Position numbers and translations under genes: made by a program | Shown: positions 47,750-60,130 of the stretch, one piece after another | Layout of the letters: every line of letters begins with the position of its first letter | Numbering within the stretch: position 1 is the first letter of the stretch | From: Luzula sylvatica | Lineage: Eukaryota; Streptophyta; Magnoliopsida; Poales; Juncaceae | NCBI GenBank assembly: GCA_946800325.1 | Contig: OX326961.1 | Location: forward strand, 3,884,655-3,948,654 | Direction: 5' to 3' | Length of the DNA: 64,000 nucleotides | Notes under the pieces: generated by a model | Told to the model about the DNA's origin: nothing | The model's input: the letters and a program-made list of their open reading frames with translations, nothing else | Database searches by the model: none

Positions 47750-49165
47750 TATCTTGTGGATCTGAGCTTGTTGCTTTCTTCCCATTTTCTTTTTAACTGT
47801 GAGTCTGCAACTATTCTCATCCTGAAAAGAATATGATAATTACAATTTAATTCAGTTTATTTCATAGTACGTAATTAAAGCCATTCCTGGAAAACCAAAA
47901 AAAAAAAATCAATAATTTTGAGATTTTGCAGGGATCAATATGAAAAATTCCCCAGTAACTATTAAATAAATAAGTAACCTCTTCTTCATGGTTAATTCCA
48001 ACCGATCACACGACTCTTCTCGTATCGAAATACTCTTTGGCATCATTAGTAAGATCAAGTGATCCAATTCGATTGCTTCAAATGAGGGAATTGCAGCATT
48101 TTACGAAATAGACCCTGGAATTAGTTTAAATTTACATCATTCAACCAAAAAAGTCAATATGCAAAAGCATAAAGAAGAAAAGCCAATAAGCAAAAAAAAG
48201 AGCCCATTTCAGTGATTTCACACGATCATCCGCTTGAATTAGAGCCTCAAAAGTTTCTAAATCTGCTTCACGATTCTTCATCACTGTCTCGTAACCTCTA
48301 TCACTGCTCGCAAAAACCAATTTGTATTAATACCAAGGTCTAAACTGAAAAATTACACATAATAATACCTGGCTTTGAATTCTCGAATCTCAACGAGTTT
48401 TTCTCAAATCTTAATAATAACAACACCTAAAGGGAAATTAAATCGATTTATGAGTAATTGGTTTCGATCCAATAAATCGTTTGGTTTTGAAGAAAACATG
48501 AAAATACCTGATTTTACCGTGTCCAGTACCAATTGTCGCCAAGATCTCCAAACCAACCTCATTTTTCAGCTCCGAATCAGCTGAATCAAGTAAAGATTTT
48601 AAACACGCAATTTATCTCCTGCCACCTAGAATAGAACATTATATTCAAAAAAGATATATTAGCAAACAAAATCAACTTATCATACATTCAAATATTTACA
48701 GGCCTTCTCATCACAAAAGCCTGATTAGAAAGAATATATTCGCAAACTCTAAAAGTCTGATTAGAAAGCATATATATATCAGCAATCTCTAAATCACAGC
48801 GCCGAATCTTAATCAAATTCAAAGAAGATAAAAATGGAAAATAATTCTACTAATCATCAAATAGACAACCTGCATACAAGCAATATACGTAGATACTAAT
48901 TGGAGCATAGTAATGAACAATTTTATGAGAGAACGATAAAACTTTATGAAATACTCATAACCCCAATATCATCCTTCCCGAGAGACATTGCAGCCATCAC
49001 TGACAGAAATTACGACAAATGATCAAAGAAGAAAAGATTGAGTACCGATATCGCAGCGCCAATTCTCCAGATGAGCGAACAAGGCGAGATGGAGTACATA
49101 AATCGCAGCGCCAAATCTCTTGGAGCGAGAGAGAACGAGAGGATCAAATTGCGCCACCATCTCAC
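47750..49165 (-). pseudogene. Captured minus-strand gene fragment, possible helical-repeat protein
   Basis: On the minus strand, a GA/CT tract (49192-49219) and AGGTTTTCC leader are followed by an ATG at 49160 with a 45-codon frame ending at 49023 (MVAQFDPLVLSRSKRFGA...). Next come exon-like pieces at about 48990-48950 (MAAMSLGKDDIG), 48620-48508 (KSLLDSADSELKNEVGLEI...), 48330-48225 (TVMKNREADLETFEAL...), 48115-47985 (FEAIELDHLILLMMPKS...) and 47825-47750. Several boundaries carry GT/AG. The LLDSADSELKNEVGLEIL segment resembles an ARM/HEAT-type helix pair, but this is weak. Frames do not join cleanly and stops intervene, so it is best read as a decayed captured gene. Confidence 0.4.
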
Positions 49166-49190
49166 AAACCGGCGGTAGATTAGGTTTTCC

Positions 49191-49191
<1 letters not shown>

Positions 49192-49219
<28 letters not shown>
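49192..49219. repeat. (GA)n microsatellite
   Basis: About 14 GA dinucleotides, reading as a CT-rich leader for the minus-strand gene fragment. Confidence 0.95.
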
Positions 49220-49222
<3 letters not shown>

Positions 49223-50305
49223 ATTAATTTAATGGTGATTTGGTGAGTAATGGAATTTAGTTATATATTTTTTTTCAATTAAGTGTAATTATATAAATTA
49301 AAGGATGGTTTTGTACTGTGTATACCTAGAGCGGGAAAGTTCCCTCCACTATTCTAAACTTAATGAAAAAATATTTATATGCCCACTGTGGTGGTCAAAT
49401 ATAATATATTATAATAAAATACAATACAATTTACAATATAATTTGAAATGTTAATTAAGTCATGGAAGATGTGGTGGTCAAATATGGAGGCAAACTAAAA
49501 TTTACAAGGCGCCAAACTAATATATTCGGAGTATTTGGAGGGAAATCAAATTTTATCTTTGACAAAGTTCAAGTGAGACCATGATTTTTGAAAGAAAACA
49601 ATAACATAATGAATAAAATAGGTGCATTGTTAAAATTCTCTTTTTATGTTGCAATATTTAATTATTTAATATTTGTTTGTCTCTTGATTCATTATTGCCG
49701 TAATAGACCATGTCTTGTTTATCCTCTTTTATCTATTTCCCTATAGACATACCCCAATACCCTAGCTCTTCATTTCTACGGCAGACCCCAATAAGCTCTT
49801 CAAATTTTTGAGGTAGGAACCAAAGAGACAATATATCTCAAAAACCTAACTTTCGACTGAACCTATCAGCTCCTTTTTTCTTCGTTTTTTTTTCGCATTT
49901 GAGGCAATCTCCGTTACGAAATCCCTTTTGCTGCAATGTAATTTTGAATAACTTTATTCAAAATTAGGTGCTTAATTTGGGTGTCGCTGTACAAATAAGC
50001 TGCAATGTAACTTTATTCAAAATTAGGTGCTTAATTAATACAAAGAAGGGGATGTATGCATAAATATCTAATTTTTGAGGGGTTATTATGGAAATGCGCC
50101 CATGTGTGCTTAGAGAAGACTGGAGCAAACGAGTTAGTTTGGAATCTCTTTATGGTATGTGTGTATATTTGCCATCTGTTAATTTACCAATTTTACCAAT
50201 TGCATGAGTCAAAAATACAAGAATTTTAATTAGTTAATGAAATTGAATACTCTTTTTTTTTTAATTTGGCAATAGTGGAAATAAATAAATAAATAAAATT
50301 AGGGT
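49220..50305. other. AT-rich stretch, no gene seen
   Basis: It contains a direct repeat of about 38 bp (GCTGCAATGTAA...ATTAGGTGCTTAATT at 49930-49977 and 49999-50036). A weak leader-like segment with ACCCCAATA and CCCTAGCTC lies near 49750-49830. Confidence 0.6.
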
Positions 50306-50309
50306 TACA

Positions 50310-51380
50310 AGAGTCATTACCACTTTGGGGATTGTGACGATTTTGGACCAATTGCCACATGAGGTTACCAATCGAGAGGAAATAAGCCATTCAAGGAATG
50401 CACCGTTGTCGAAGGGGATACCGAGGATCTTTCATGTAAATACTTCTGGATCGGCATATTGAAGTTGGAAGGTAAATTTTTGGACTCTTTAGTAATCTTT
50501 TAATTCTTATTTGTTTATTACGTGTATAATTGGTAACTTTTTTTGGGCAGACTTTAAAAAGAGAACTCAGATTGTATTAATAAGCTGAATTCGTCGTTAT
50601 TTGAGAATCATTGTGATGAATCAGGGATGATTTCCCTAAAGATTAGGGGTGATTTGTGAAAATGTAGGAAAATTAGGATTAAGGGTGATTTGAGCATCTT
50701 GAGTATTCTTTTACCTTCTACGAATGGGGATTGGATGTGAAGAGAATTTACTTTGTGGTCATCGAAATGTCATGTATGTTGTTTTAATTTTGGAGAATTA
50801 CAAGGACCTTTTTGTAATTTTACTTTTTTTATTCATGTAGCCGTGATGTATAAAGGCTCGAGTGCACTTCAATGTTTAAAAATATTTGCATCAAGAAAAC
50901 CGAGCTCGTGGCATTCAGGTATTATTATATATAATATACAAAATTTCATAAGACCCCTTTATTTTTGTAAATAATTACAAAATTATCCCTCTAATTTTTG
51001 CAGATTGGTAAGTATTCGCTTGGAGCATTTTTCTTATTTCAAGTTCGTTGGCAGAGTATTCTCTTGGAGCATTTTTCTTATTTCAAGTTATAAATGTGTA
51101 GCTTTAATTAATTTCTTACTTAATGACATGATAGGAGGTGCATACGATGCCTCGAGTGGAGTTGGATGTGGCGAAACACGGCGAGTTGGATGCCTAGGAC
51201 CGATAGGAGCTTACTAATGACTTCCTCGCATGGTGTTTCCTTTGATGTCTATTTCTCTCAATTTAATGGATTCAACCAATTCACTCAGGTACTTATTTTG
51301 TTTCAAATTTTGAGGGATTATTCTGGGGTGTCGTATTTAAGACGAAAATCTTTTGTTTAAAATTCTGGGGGGGGGTCGTA
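50310..51380 (+). other. Plus-strand exon-like pieces, unrecognised
   Basis: Piece 50313-50465 is open for about 50 codons (VITTLGIVTILDQLPHEV...). Piece 51217-51288 starts MTSSHGVSFDVYF and ends at a GT (TTCACTCAG then GTACTT). A 28-bp direct repeat (CTTGGAGCATTTTTCTTATT) lies at 51019 and 51062. They sit upstream of the RPN5 exon on the same strand, but I cannot match them to RPN5 or to any other family. Confidence 0.3.
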
Positions 51381-51598
51381 TTTAAGATGAATTTATTTCA
51401 TTTTTTCGAAGGTTATGGAAGTAATTTTTCTTGTTTCGATCACTTATCGTAATTAACTCTCTTGTTTTTACATTATTTCTAGAACTTCAGCATTCACGAG
51501 AAATATCTCCTTTAAGATTCGATAATTTAATGGAGACAAACTTGGCTATGGACAATTCGAATCAGTACGAGATTTCTTGTGCTATATTCATATATTAG

Positions 51599-51787
51599 GA
51601 CATGAAGAAGTATTTGTCGGAGATGGTTGTATAGAAAGCGTTGATAGCGAAAATAGACAGTCCAATGGGAGTCATTTCCTTCTTGACCGAGAAGGATAGT
51701 AATGCCGTGCTGAATGTATGGACGGTGAATCTCGAGAAGCTTATAGAACTTGTGGATGAAGATGGTGAATCTCGAGAAGTTTATTGA
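51599..51787 (+). pseudogene. RPN5: Captured 26S proteasome subunit RPN5 (PSMD12) C-terminal exon
   Basis: The frame encodes KYLSEMVV, then a TAG, then [16 protein letters not shown] and [17 protein letters not shown] before a TGA at 51785-51787. This is the C-terminal end of the PCI domain and the start of the last helix of RPN5, a lid subunit of the 26S proteasome. In the family the same stretch reads as [17 protein letters not shown] with KDSN and NLEKL. The codon just before KAL is a stop (51632-51634), and the usual C-terminal tail of about 20 residues is missing. A splice acceptor (ATATTAG) sits right before it. The piece is a dead copy inside the CACTA element, and the functional gene must lie elsewhere. 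The rest of RPN5 is not visible. Confidence 0.82.
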
Positions 51788-51829
51788 ATGAGATGATGAA
51801 GATCAAGATAGTAATGTTGAAGATTTTAT

Positions 51830-52567
51830 ATTTTGTTACTTTGACATTATGGGGTGTGTTTTTTTTTTCTAGTACTTTAGTGTTGTAATAATGAAATGAT
51901 TATAATGAAATGATTATGTGTTTTTTGAAGATATTTTTTGTTTTATTTAATTGGCCAAAATTTAATTTTCATATTTTATTAATTAATATAATATTATAAT
52001 ATATGTTTTGAGGGACTAAAAGAGTTTTGTCACAGTAGTACAATATTCAGGAATTAAATTTTGTCACATGAAGAATCATTCAGACACCAATATCATTTAC
52101 AAAAGAGTACATTCAAGGACTAATATTTGCCACATTAATATTATATTTGTAGACAACATATAGTCACCGAAACAACATAACAGAGACAAAATTTATCTAC
52201 ATATATTATATCTTCAGAATCAAACATTTGTACCATAAAGTGAATATTCAGAAACAAAGTCTAATCACAGAACAACAATAATTGGGAACCACATTTAGTC
52301 TCATAAACAATATTTTCCACGACCATAACTCAACACTGAAAGTTCATCTTCAGGGACTACCCCAGAAAACGGGGGAAAAAATTGGAAATTAATTTTGTCC
52401 CAAGAAAGGTGTCTTATTGGGACTAAATACAAAAAAAAATTTGTCACCCTGATTTGCTGCGTCGGGGCTGTTATGACAAAGTCATAACGACTAAATATAG
52501 TCCCTAAAGATCTACAGCGACTCCAGACGGTGTTTTAGGGACTAAAAACGTTTGTCCCTAATTGCAT
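51830..52567. other. CACTA 3' subterminal zone
   Basis: TTTTGTCACA, GGGACTAAA and AACGACTAAATATAGTCCC words repeat in both directions up to the 3' TIR. They mirror the 5' zone (36262-36500: GCGACTAAGTATATTTAGTC, TTGGGACAAAG). These are the expected transposase-binding repeats. Confidence 0.7.
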
Positions 52568-52581
52568 TTTTTTTAGTAGTG

Positions 52582-52601
52582 CTAGTTAGTTATTTAGTTA
52601 T
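52582..52601 (+). repeat. Satellite sliver between two insertions
   Basis: Twenty bases of TTAG satellite lie between the CACTA 3' end and the copia solo LTR. They begin with the CTA duplication and end with the GTTAT duplication. Confidence 0.95.
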
Positions 52602-53611
52602 TGTTGGAGAATATCCTCGACCCCGGGCCCGCGCAGCGGAATGAAGGCCCGGTCCGATTCTCCGATTCCCGAGATCACGCCATGACTTCGAGGGTACGAT
52701 GCGAATAGAAGGATAGATCTATACCAGCGTGAAATTGATCACGCACGAAGGGTTGATCGCCGCCTTCTATCTCCTGTCACGTTGGTGACAATCCGCGCGT
52801 CCCATACCACGCGTCTTTCACCGTTCGTTGACCGTCTTCTCACTCCTTGAGTCGATCACAATCCAAGAGCCACAATTGTCGCTCCTCTACTTGTATCCAC
52901 CGTGAGTCGCAAGACGTCGGTCGCGGATGCACCTGCCTAGACGATGCACCGGCGAACTTGCTCGATCTAATCGATTCTCTATTACTCGAGAAACTCCTTT
53001 CTCGATTTCTCTCTCTTCGCACCATTTCACTCACTAAAGATCAAATCTGAATTTGCTCTTTTTCTTGTGTATATTGGGCAGAATAATCACTTGCTTAGAA
53101 TGATTCAACTGAATTCAAAATTGTGAAGATGAGAGAGAAAATCCTATTTATACCTAAATAGGATAAGGATTAGCCAAAAGGCATGTATATCCAATATACA
53201 CCCTTTCACACAGAAAACTGTATGAACCTGTTCAGTATTCTGTCCAGACGAAATTGATAAATTTCTCTGACAGACAATCAACCAACACGAAAGTTGTAGA
53301 TAATCTTATTATCTACACAACCCAATTTGGCCCAGCCCAATTGGAGTTCGTATGCAAAAGTTATGACTGTTTTACTAACTGTATGTCATACTGTTGCACC
53401 CTTTCGATATTTCACAGAAACGACACTTATACTTCGTTCATATGAAATATATTTCTATATGAAGGTTGTAGATAATCTCATTATCTATCTAACCCAATTT
53501 GAACCATTCTAATTGGATTTTCCCACTGAAAGTTATGGCCACGAATGTACGACTACATTCGTTTATCCTTGTGTACACTTTTACGGTTGATCCGAAACTG
53601 TATTTCTTTCA
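52602..53611 (-). mobile_element. Ty1/copia-type solo LTR
   Basis: The plus strand reads TGTTGGAGAATATCC to TTTCTTTCA (1010 bp). The flanking 5 bases are GTTAT on both sides (52597-52601 and 53612-53616), a precise target duplication. A TATA box (GGTATAAATAGG on the minus strand, 53144-53155) sets the orientation. Read that way the LTR starts TGAAAGAAAT and ends ATTCTCCAACA, an ending common in copia LTRs. An internal diverged direct repeat (GTTGTAGATAATCTTATTATC) lies at 53292 and 53464. There is no coding interior, so it arose by LTR-LTR recombination. Confidence 0.88.
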
Positions 53612-53834
53612 GTTATCTAGTAGTTAGTTAGTTAGTTAGACAGTTAGTTATTTGGTTAGTTAGTTATTTATTCAGTTAGCCAGTAGTTAGTTAATTAGTA
53701 AGTTAGTTTGTTAATTAGTTAGTTAATTAGTTACTTAGTTAGTTAGTTAGTTAGTCAGTATGTATGTAAGAAGGTAGTTAGTTAGTTAGTTAATTAGCTA
53801 GTAGTTAGTTAGTAAGTTAGTATGTAAGAAGGTT

Positions 53835-53867
<33 letters not shown>

Positions 53868-55069
53868 ATAGTTAATTATTTAGTTAGTCAGTTAGTTAGT
53901 TAGTTAGTTAATCAGTTAGTTATTTAGTTAGTTACTTAGTTAGTTAGCTAGTAGTTAGTTAGTTAGTTAGTTAGTTAATCAATATGTATGTATCAAGGTA
54001 GTTAGTTTGTTAGTTAGATAGTTAGTTAATTAGTTATTTAGTGAATAGTTAGTTAGTTAGTCAGTTAGTCAGTTAGTTAGTTAGTTATCCAGTAGTTAGT
54101 TAGTTAGTTAGGTCATCAGTTAGTTATTTAGTTAGTTAGTTAGTTAGCTAGTAGTTAGCTGGTTAGTTATTTATTTAGTTAGTTAGTTTGTTAGTTGGTC
54201 GGTATGTGGGAATGTAGTTAGTTAGTTAGTTATTCAGTTAATTGGTATTTAAGAAGATAGTTAATTAGTAAATTAGTTAGTTACTATGTTTGTTATCTAT
54301 TAATTAGTTAGTCAGTTATTTTGTCTGCTAGCTAGTCGTTAGTTAGTTAGTTATCTAGTAGTTAGTTAGTTAGTTATTTAGTTAGTTAACTAGTTAGTTA
54401 TTTAGTTATTTAGTAGTTAGTTAGTTAGATAATTAGTCATTTAGTTAGATAGATAATTAGTTAGTTAGTGTTAAGGTAGTTAGTTAATTAGTAAGTGGGT
54501 ATGTAGGAAGGTAGTTAGTTAGTTAATAGGTTTGTAGGAAGATAGTTATTTAGTTAGTTTGTTAATTAGTCAATTTGTTAGTTTGTTTGTTAGTTAGTTA
54601 GTTAATAGGTATGTAGGAAGACAATTAGTTAGCTAGTTAGTTAGTTAATTAGTTAGTTAGTTAGATACTAGTTAATTAGTTAGTTTGTTAGTTAGTTAGT
54701 TAGTTAGTTAGTTTGTTAGTTAGTTAGTTATTTAGTTAGTTAGCGGTTATGTAAGAAAGTATGTAGTTAGTTAGTCAGTCAGTTAGTTAGTTAATTAGTT
54801 AGTTAGTTAGTTAATAGGTATGTAGAAAGATAGTTTGTTAGTTAATTAGTTAATTAATTAGTTAGTTATTTATTTAGTTATCTAGTAGTAAGTTAGTTAG
54901 TTAGTTGGTTAGTTAGTTAGTAAGTTCATTAGTTAGTTAGTTAGTAAATATGTATGTAAGAAGGTTGTTAGTTAGTTAGATAATTAGTAATTTAGTTAGT
55001 TAGCCAGTAGTTAGTTAGTTAGTTTAGTTAGTTATTTAGTTATTGGTCAGTTATTTAGTTAGTTAGTTC
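53612..55069 (+). repeat. TTAG satellite (block 9)
   Basis: Continuation of the higher-order repeat cut by the two insertions. From about 54740 it matches 21715 onwards. Confidence 0.93.
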
Positions 55070-55953
55070 ACTAACTAACTAACTAAATAACTAACTAGTT
55101 AACTAACTAACTATTGGCTAACTAACTAACTAACTAACTAAATAACTAACTAGTTAACTAACTAAATAACTACTGGCTAACTAACTAACTAACTAGATAA
55201 CTAACTCAAGTAACAAATTGATTAACTTACTAACCAACCTAACTAGCCACCTTCCAACATACCCACTAACTAACGAACATACTAACTAACTAACTATATT
55301 ACTAACTAAGTAACTAACTATCTTCCTACATACTTATTAACTAACTCACTAACTAACTAACTAACAAACTTCCATCCTACAAACCTATTAACTAACTAAG
55401 TAACTACTAGCTAACACACTCAGTAGCTAACTAACTAACTAACTAATTAACTAACTAACTACTTTCCTATTAAATAACTAACTAATTAAGTAACCAACTA
55501 ACTAATTAAGTAACTAACTAATTATGTAACTAACTAACTAACTTCTAGCTAACTAACTAATTACATAATTAACTACCGAACAAACTTACTACCTTTATAC
55601 ATGCGTATTAAATAACTGACTAACTAACTACCTAACCAATTAACTAACTCATTAAGTAACTAACTAACTAACTTCGTATATACCTATTAACTAACTAACT
55701 GAGTAAGTAACTACTAGCTAACAAACTGACTTGCTAACTAACGTATTAACTAACTAACTACCTTCCTACATACCCACTAATTAATTAAGTAACCAACTAA
55801 CTAATTAATTAACTAACTTACTAACTACTAGCTAACAAGCTAATTAAAAAATTAACTAACTTACTAACTACCTACCTTCATACATACCTATTAACTAACT
55901 AACTAACTAACTACATTACTAATTAACTAACTACCTTCCTATACACGCACTAC

Positions 55954-55984
<31 letters not shown>

Positions 55985-55985
55985 C

Positions 55986-56036
<51 letters not shown>

Positions 56037-56812
56037 GTTAACTAACTAACTAACTACTGGCTAACTAAGTAACTAAATATCTTCCTACATACCTATTAAC
56101 TAACTCACTAACTAAGTTACTAACTGTCTTCCTACATACCTATTAATTAACTCACTAAGTAGCTAACTAACTAACTTCCTACGAACCTATTAACTAACTA
56201 ACTAACTAAGTAACTACTAGCTAACACACTGACTAGCTAACTAACTAACTACCTTCCTATCAAATAACAAACTAATTAACTAACTAACTACCTTCCTATT
56301 AAATAACTAACTAATTAAGTAACTAACTAACTAATTAAGTAACTAACTAATTATATAATTAACTACCGAACTAACTTACTAACTAACTACCTTTATACAT
56401 GCCTATTAAATAACTAACTAACTAACTACCTAAGCAATTAACTAACTCATTTTTTAACTAACTAACTAATTTCCTATATACCTATTAACTAACTAACTAA
56501 GTAAGTAACTACTAGCTAACAAACTGACTAGCTAACCAACTAACAAACTTATTAATTAACTACCTTCCTACATACCCACTAACTAATTAAGTAACTAACT
56601 AACTAATTAACTAACTAACTAACTAACTAACTACTGGTTAACAAGCTAATTAAAAAAATTAACTAACTAACTTACTAAATAACTTCCTTCATACATACCT
56701 ATTGACTAACTAACTAACTAACTACATTACTAATTAACTAACTACCTTCATATGCACGCACTAACTAACTAACTAGCTAACTAACTAACTAAATAACTAA
56801 ATAACTAACTAG
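55070..56812 (-). repeat. TTAG satellite, flipped to CTAA (block 10)
   Basis: A CTAA-orientation block whose first part matches 22032-23216 word for word, with small differences. The rest extends the same pattern with CTTCCTACATACC words. Confidence 0.93.
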
Positions 56813-56816
56813 TTAT

Positions 56817-56849
<33 letters not shown>

Positions 56850-57092
56850 GGGTATGTACGAAGGTAGCTAGTTTGTTAGTTAATTAGTTGGTTAGTTAGT
56901 TAATTGGTTAGTTATTTAGTTAGTTAGTTCGTTAGTTAAATAGCTAGTAGTCATTTAGTTAGTTATTAATTTAATTAGTAAGCGACTTTGTTAGTGGGTA
57001 TGTAGGAAGGTAGTTAGTAAGTCAGTTAGTTAATATGTACGTAGGAAGATAGTTCGTTAGTTAATTAGTTAGTTATTTAGTTAGTTATCTAG

Positions 57093-57123
<31 letters not shown>

Positions 57124-57281
57124 ATAGTTATTAATTCAGTTAGCTAGTAGTTTGTTAGTTAGTTAGTTAATTAGTAAGTTAGTTAGTTAGTTAGTTAGTT
57201 AATTAGTTAGTAAGTTAGTTAGTTAGTCAATATGTATGTAAGAAGGTAGTTAGTTAGTCAGTTAGTTAGTTAATTAGCTAG

Positions 57282-57313
<32 letters not shown>

Positions 57314-58667
57314 ATGTAAGAAGGTTGTTAGTTAGTTTCAAAGGTAGTTAATTAGTTAGTTAGTTAATTAATCAGTTAGTTATTTAGTTAGTTACTTAGT
57401 TAGTTAACTAGCAGTTAGTTAGTTAACTAGTAGTTAGTTAGTTAATCAATATATATGTATTAAGGTAGTTAGTTAGTTAGATTGATAGTTAGTTAATTAG
57501 TTAGTTAGTTAGTTAATTAGTTAGTTAGTTAGTTAGTCAGGCAGTCAGTTAGTTATCTAGTAGTTAGTTAGTTAGGTCATCAGTTAGTTATTTAGTTAGT
57601 TAGTTAGTTAGTTAGCTAGCTAGCTAGTAGTTAGCAGGATAGTTATTTATTAAGTTAGTTAGTTAGTTAGTTGGCGGGTATGTCGGAATGTAGTTAGTTA
57701 GTTAGTTAGTTCGTTAATAGGTATTTAAGAAGATTGTTAGTTGGTAAATTGGTTAGTTATTATGTTGGTTGTCTAGTTATTTAGTTAGTTAGTTAGTTAG
57801 TTAGTTATCTAGTAGTTAGTTTGTTAGTTATTTAGTTAGTCAACTAGTTAGTTATTTAGTTAGCTAGTTAGTTATTTAGTTAGTTAGATAGTTAGTCAGT
57901 TAGTGGGAAGGTAGTTAGTTAGTAAGTTAGTGGGTATGTAGGAAAGTAGTTAGTTAGTTAGCTAGTTAGTTAGTTAGTCAATTGGTATCTAGGAAGATAA
58001 TTATTCGGTTATTTAGTTAGTTTGTTAATTACTTAATTTGTCAGTTAGTTAGTTATTTAGTTAGTCAGATAGTTAGTTAGTTATTTAGTTAGTGAGTTAG
58101 TTAGAAAGGTAGTTAGTTAGTTAGTTAGTTAATAGGTATGTATGAAGGTAGTTAGTTTGAAAGTTAGTAAGTTAGTTAGCTAGTAGTTTATTAGTTAGTT
58201 AGTTAGTTAATTAGTTAGTTATTTAGTTAGTTAGTTAGTCAGTTAACTAGTAGTTAGTTAGTTAATTAGTTATTTAATTAGTTAGTTAGTAAGTTAGTTA
58301 GTAAGTGGTTATCTACGAACATAGCTAGTTAGTTAGTTAATTTGTTAGTTAGTTAGTTAGTTAGTTAGTTTGTTAATTTGTTAGTTATTTATTTAGTTAG
58401 TTAGTTAGTTAAATAGCTAGTAGTTATTTAGTTAGTTACTAAGTTAGTGGGTATGTAGGAAGGCAGTTAGTAAGTTAGTTAGTTAGTTAGTTAATATGTA
58501 TGTAGGAAGATTGTTATTTAGTTAATTAGTTAGTTATTTAGTTAGTTATCTAGTAGTTAGTTAGTTTGTTAGTTTGTTATTTATTCAGTTAGCAAATAGT
58601 TAGTTAGTTAGTTAGTTATTTAGCAAGTTAGTTAGTTAGTTAATTAGTTAGTTAGTTAGTTATCCAG

Positions 58668-58709
<42 letters not shown>

Positions 58710-58777
58710 TTTAGTTAGCTAATAGTTAGTTAGTTAGTTAGTTAGTTAATAAGTTAGTTAGTTAGTTAGTTAGTTAA

Positions 58778-58814
<37 letters not shown>

Positions 58815-59985
58815 CAATATGTATGTAAGAAGGTAGTTAGTTAGTTAGTTAGTTATTTAGTTAGCTAGTAGTTAGTTAGTTAGTAAATTAGTTAGTTAAT
58901 CAATATATATGTATCCAGGTAGTTAGTTAGTTAGTTAGATAGTTAGTTAATTAGTTAGTTAGTTAGTGAATTAGTTAGTTAGTTAGTTCGTCAGTGAGTT
59001 AGTTAGTTAGTTAGTTACGTCATCAGTTAGTTATTTAGTTAGTTAGTTAGTTAGTTAGCTTGTAGTAAGCAGGATAGTTATTTATTTAGTTAGTTAGTTA
59101 GTTGGCGGGTATGTAGGAAGGAAGTTAGTTAGTTAGTTAGTTAATAGGTATTTAAGAAGATATTGAGTTAGTAAATTAATTTGTTATTATGTTAATTATC
59201 TAGTAATTTGTTAGTTAGTTATTTTGTCAGCTAGCTAGTAGTTAGTTAGTTAGTTAGTTATTTAGTTAGTAAGTTAGTTAGTTGTCTAGTAGTTAGTTAG
59301 TTAGTTATTTAGTTAGTTAACTAGTTAGTTATTTAGTTACTAGTAGTTAGTTAGTTAGCTAGTCAGTCATTTAGTTAGTTAGATAGTTAGTTAACTAGTT
59401 AGTGGGAAGGTAGTTAGTTAGTAAGTTAGTGGGTATGTAGGAAAGTAGTTAGTTAGTTAGTTAGTCAGTTAAAAGGTATCTAGGAAGATAGTTATTCGGT
59501 TATTTAGTTAGTTTGTTTATTAGTTAATTTGTCAGTTAGTTAGTTATTTAGTTAGTTAGTAGTTAGTTAGTTAGTGAGTTAGTTATTTAGTTATTTAGTT
59601 AATTAGTTAACCAGTAGTTAGTTAGTTAATTAGTTAATTAATTAGTTAGTTAATTAGCTAGTTAGTAAGTTAGTTAGTTAGTGGGTATGTATGAAGGTAG
59701 CTAGTTAGTTAGTCAATTAGTTAGTTAGTTAGTTAATTAGTTAGTTATTTATTTAGTTAGTTAGTTAGTTAAATATCTAGTTGTTATTTAGTTAGTTATT
59801 AAGTTTGTGGGTATGTAGGAAGGCAGTTAGTAAGTTAGTTAGTTATTTAGTTAATATGTATGTAGGAAGATAGTTATTTAGTTAATTAGTTAGTTATTTA
59901 GTTATTTATCTAGTAGTTAGTTAGTTAGTTTGTGAGTTATTTATCGAGTTAGCTAATAGTTAGTTAGTTAGTTAGTTAGTTAGTA

Positions 59986-60018
<33 letters not shown>

Positions 60019-60090
60019 ATTAGTTAGTCAGTTACTTAGTCAATATGTATGTAAGAACGTAGTTACTTAGTTAGTTAGTTAATTAGCTAG

Positions 60091-60130
<40 letters not shown>

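Larger units (their letters stand above)
36248..52581 (+). mobile_element. Complete non-autonomous CACTA transposon, 16.3 kb
   Basis: Both ends are present. CACTACT followed by seven A at 36248-36261 is inverted as T-run plus AGTAGTG at 52568-52581. The flanking 3 bases are CTA on both sides (36245-36247 and 52582-52584), the 3-bp duplication expected for CACTA elements. Subterminal zones carry repeated GACTAA, TAGTCTC and TTTGTCAC/GGGAC words. The uninterrupted array at 34430-34460 and 32625-32655 gives the pre-insertion sequence. No TNP2-type transposase frame is visible. The interior holds captured host gene fragments and nested elements. The strand is arbitrary. Confidence 0.92.
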
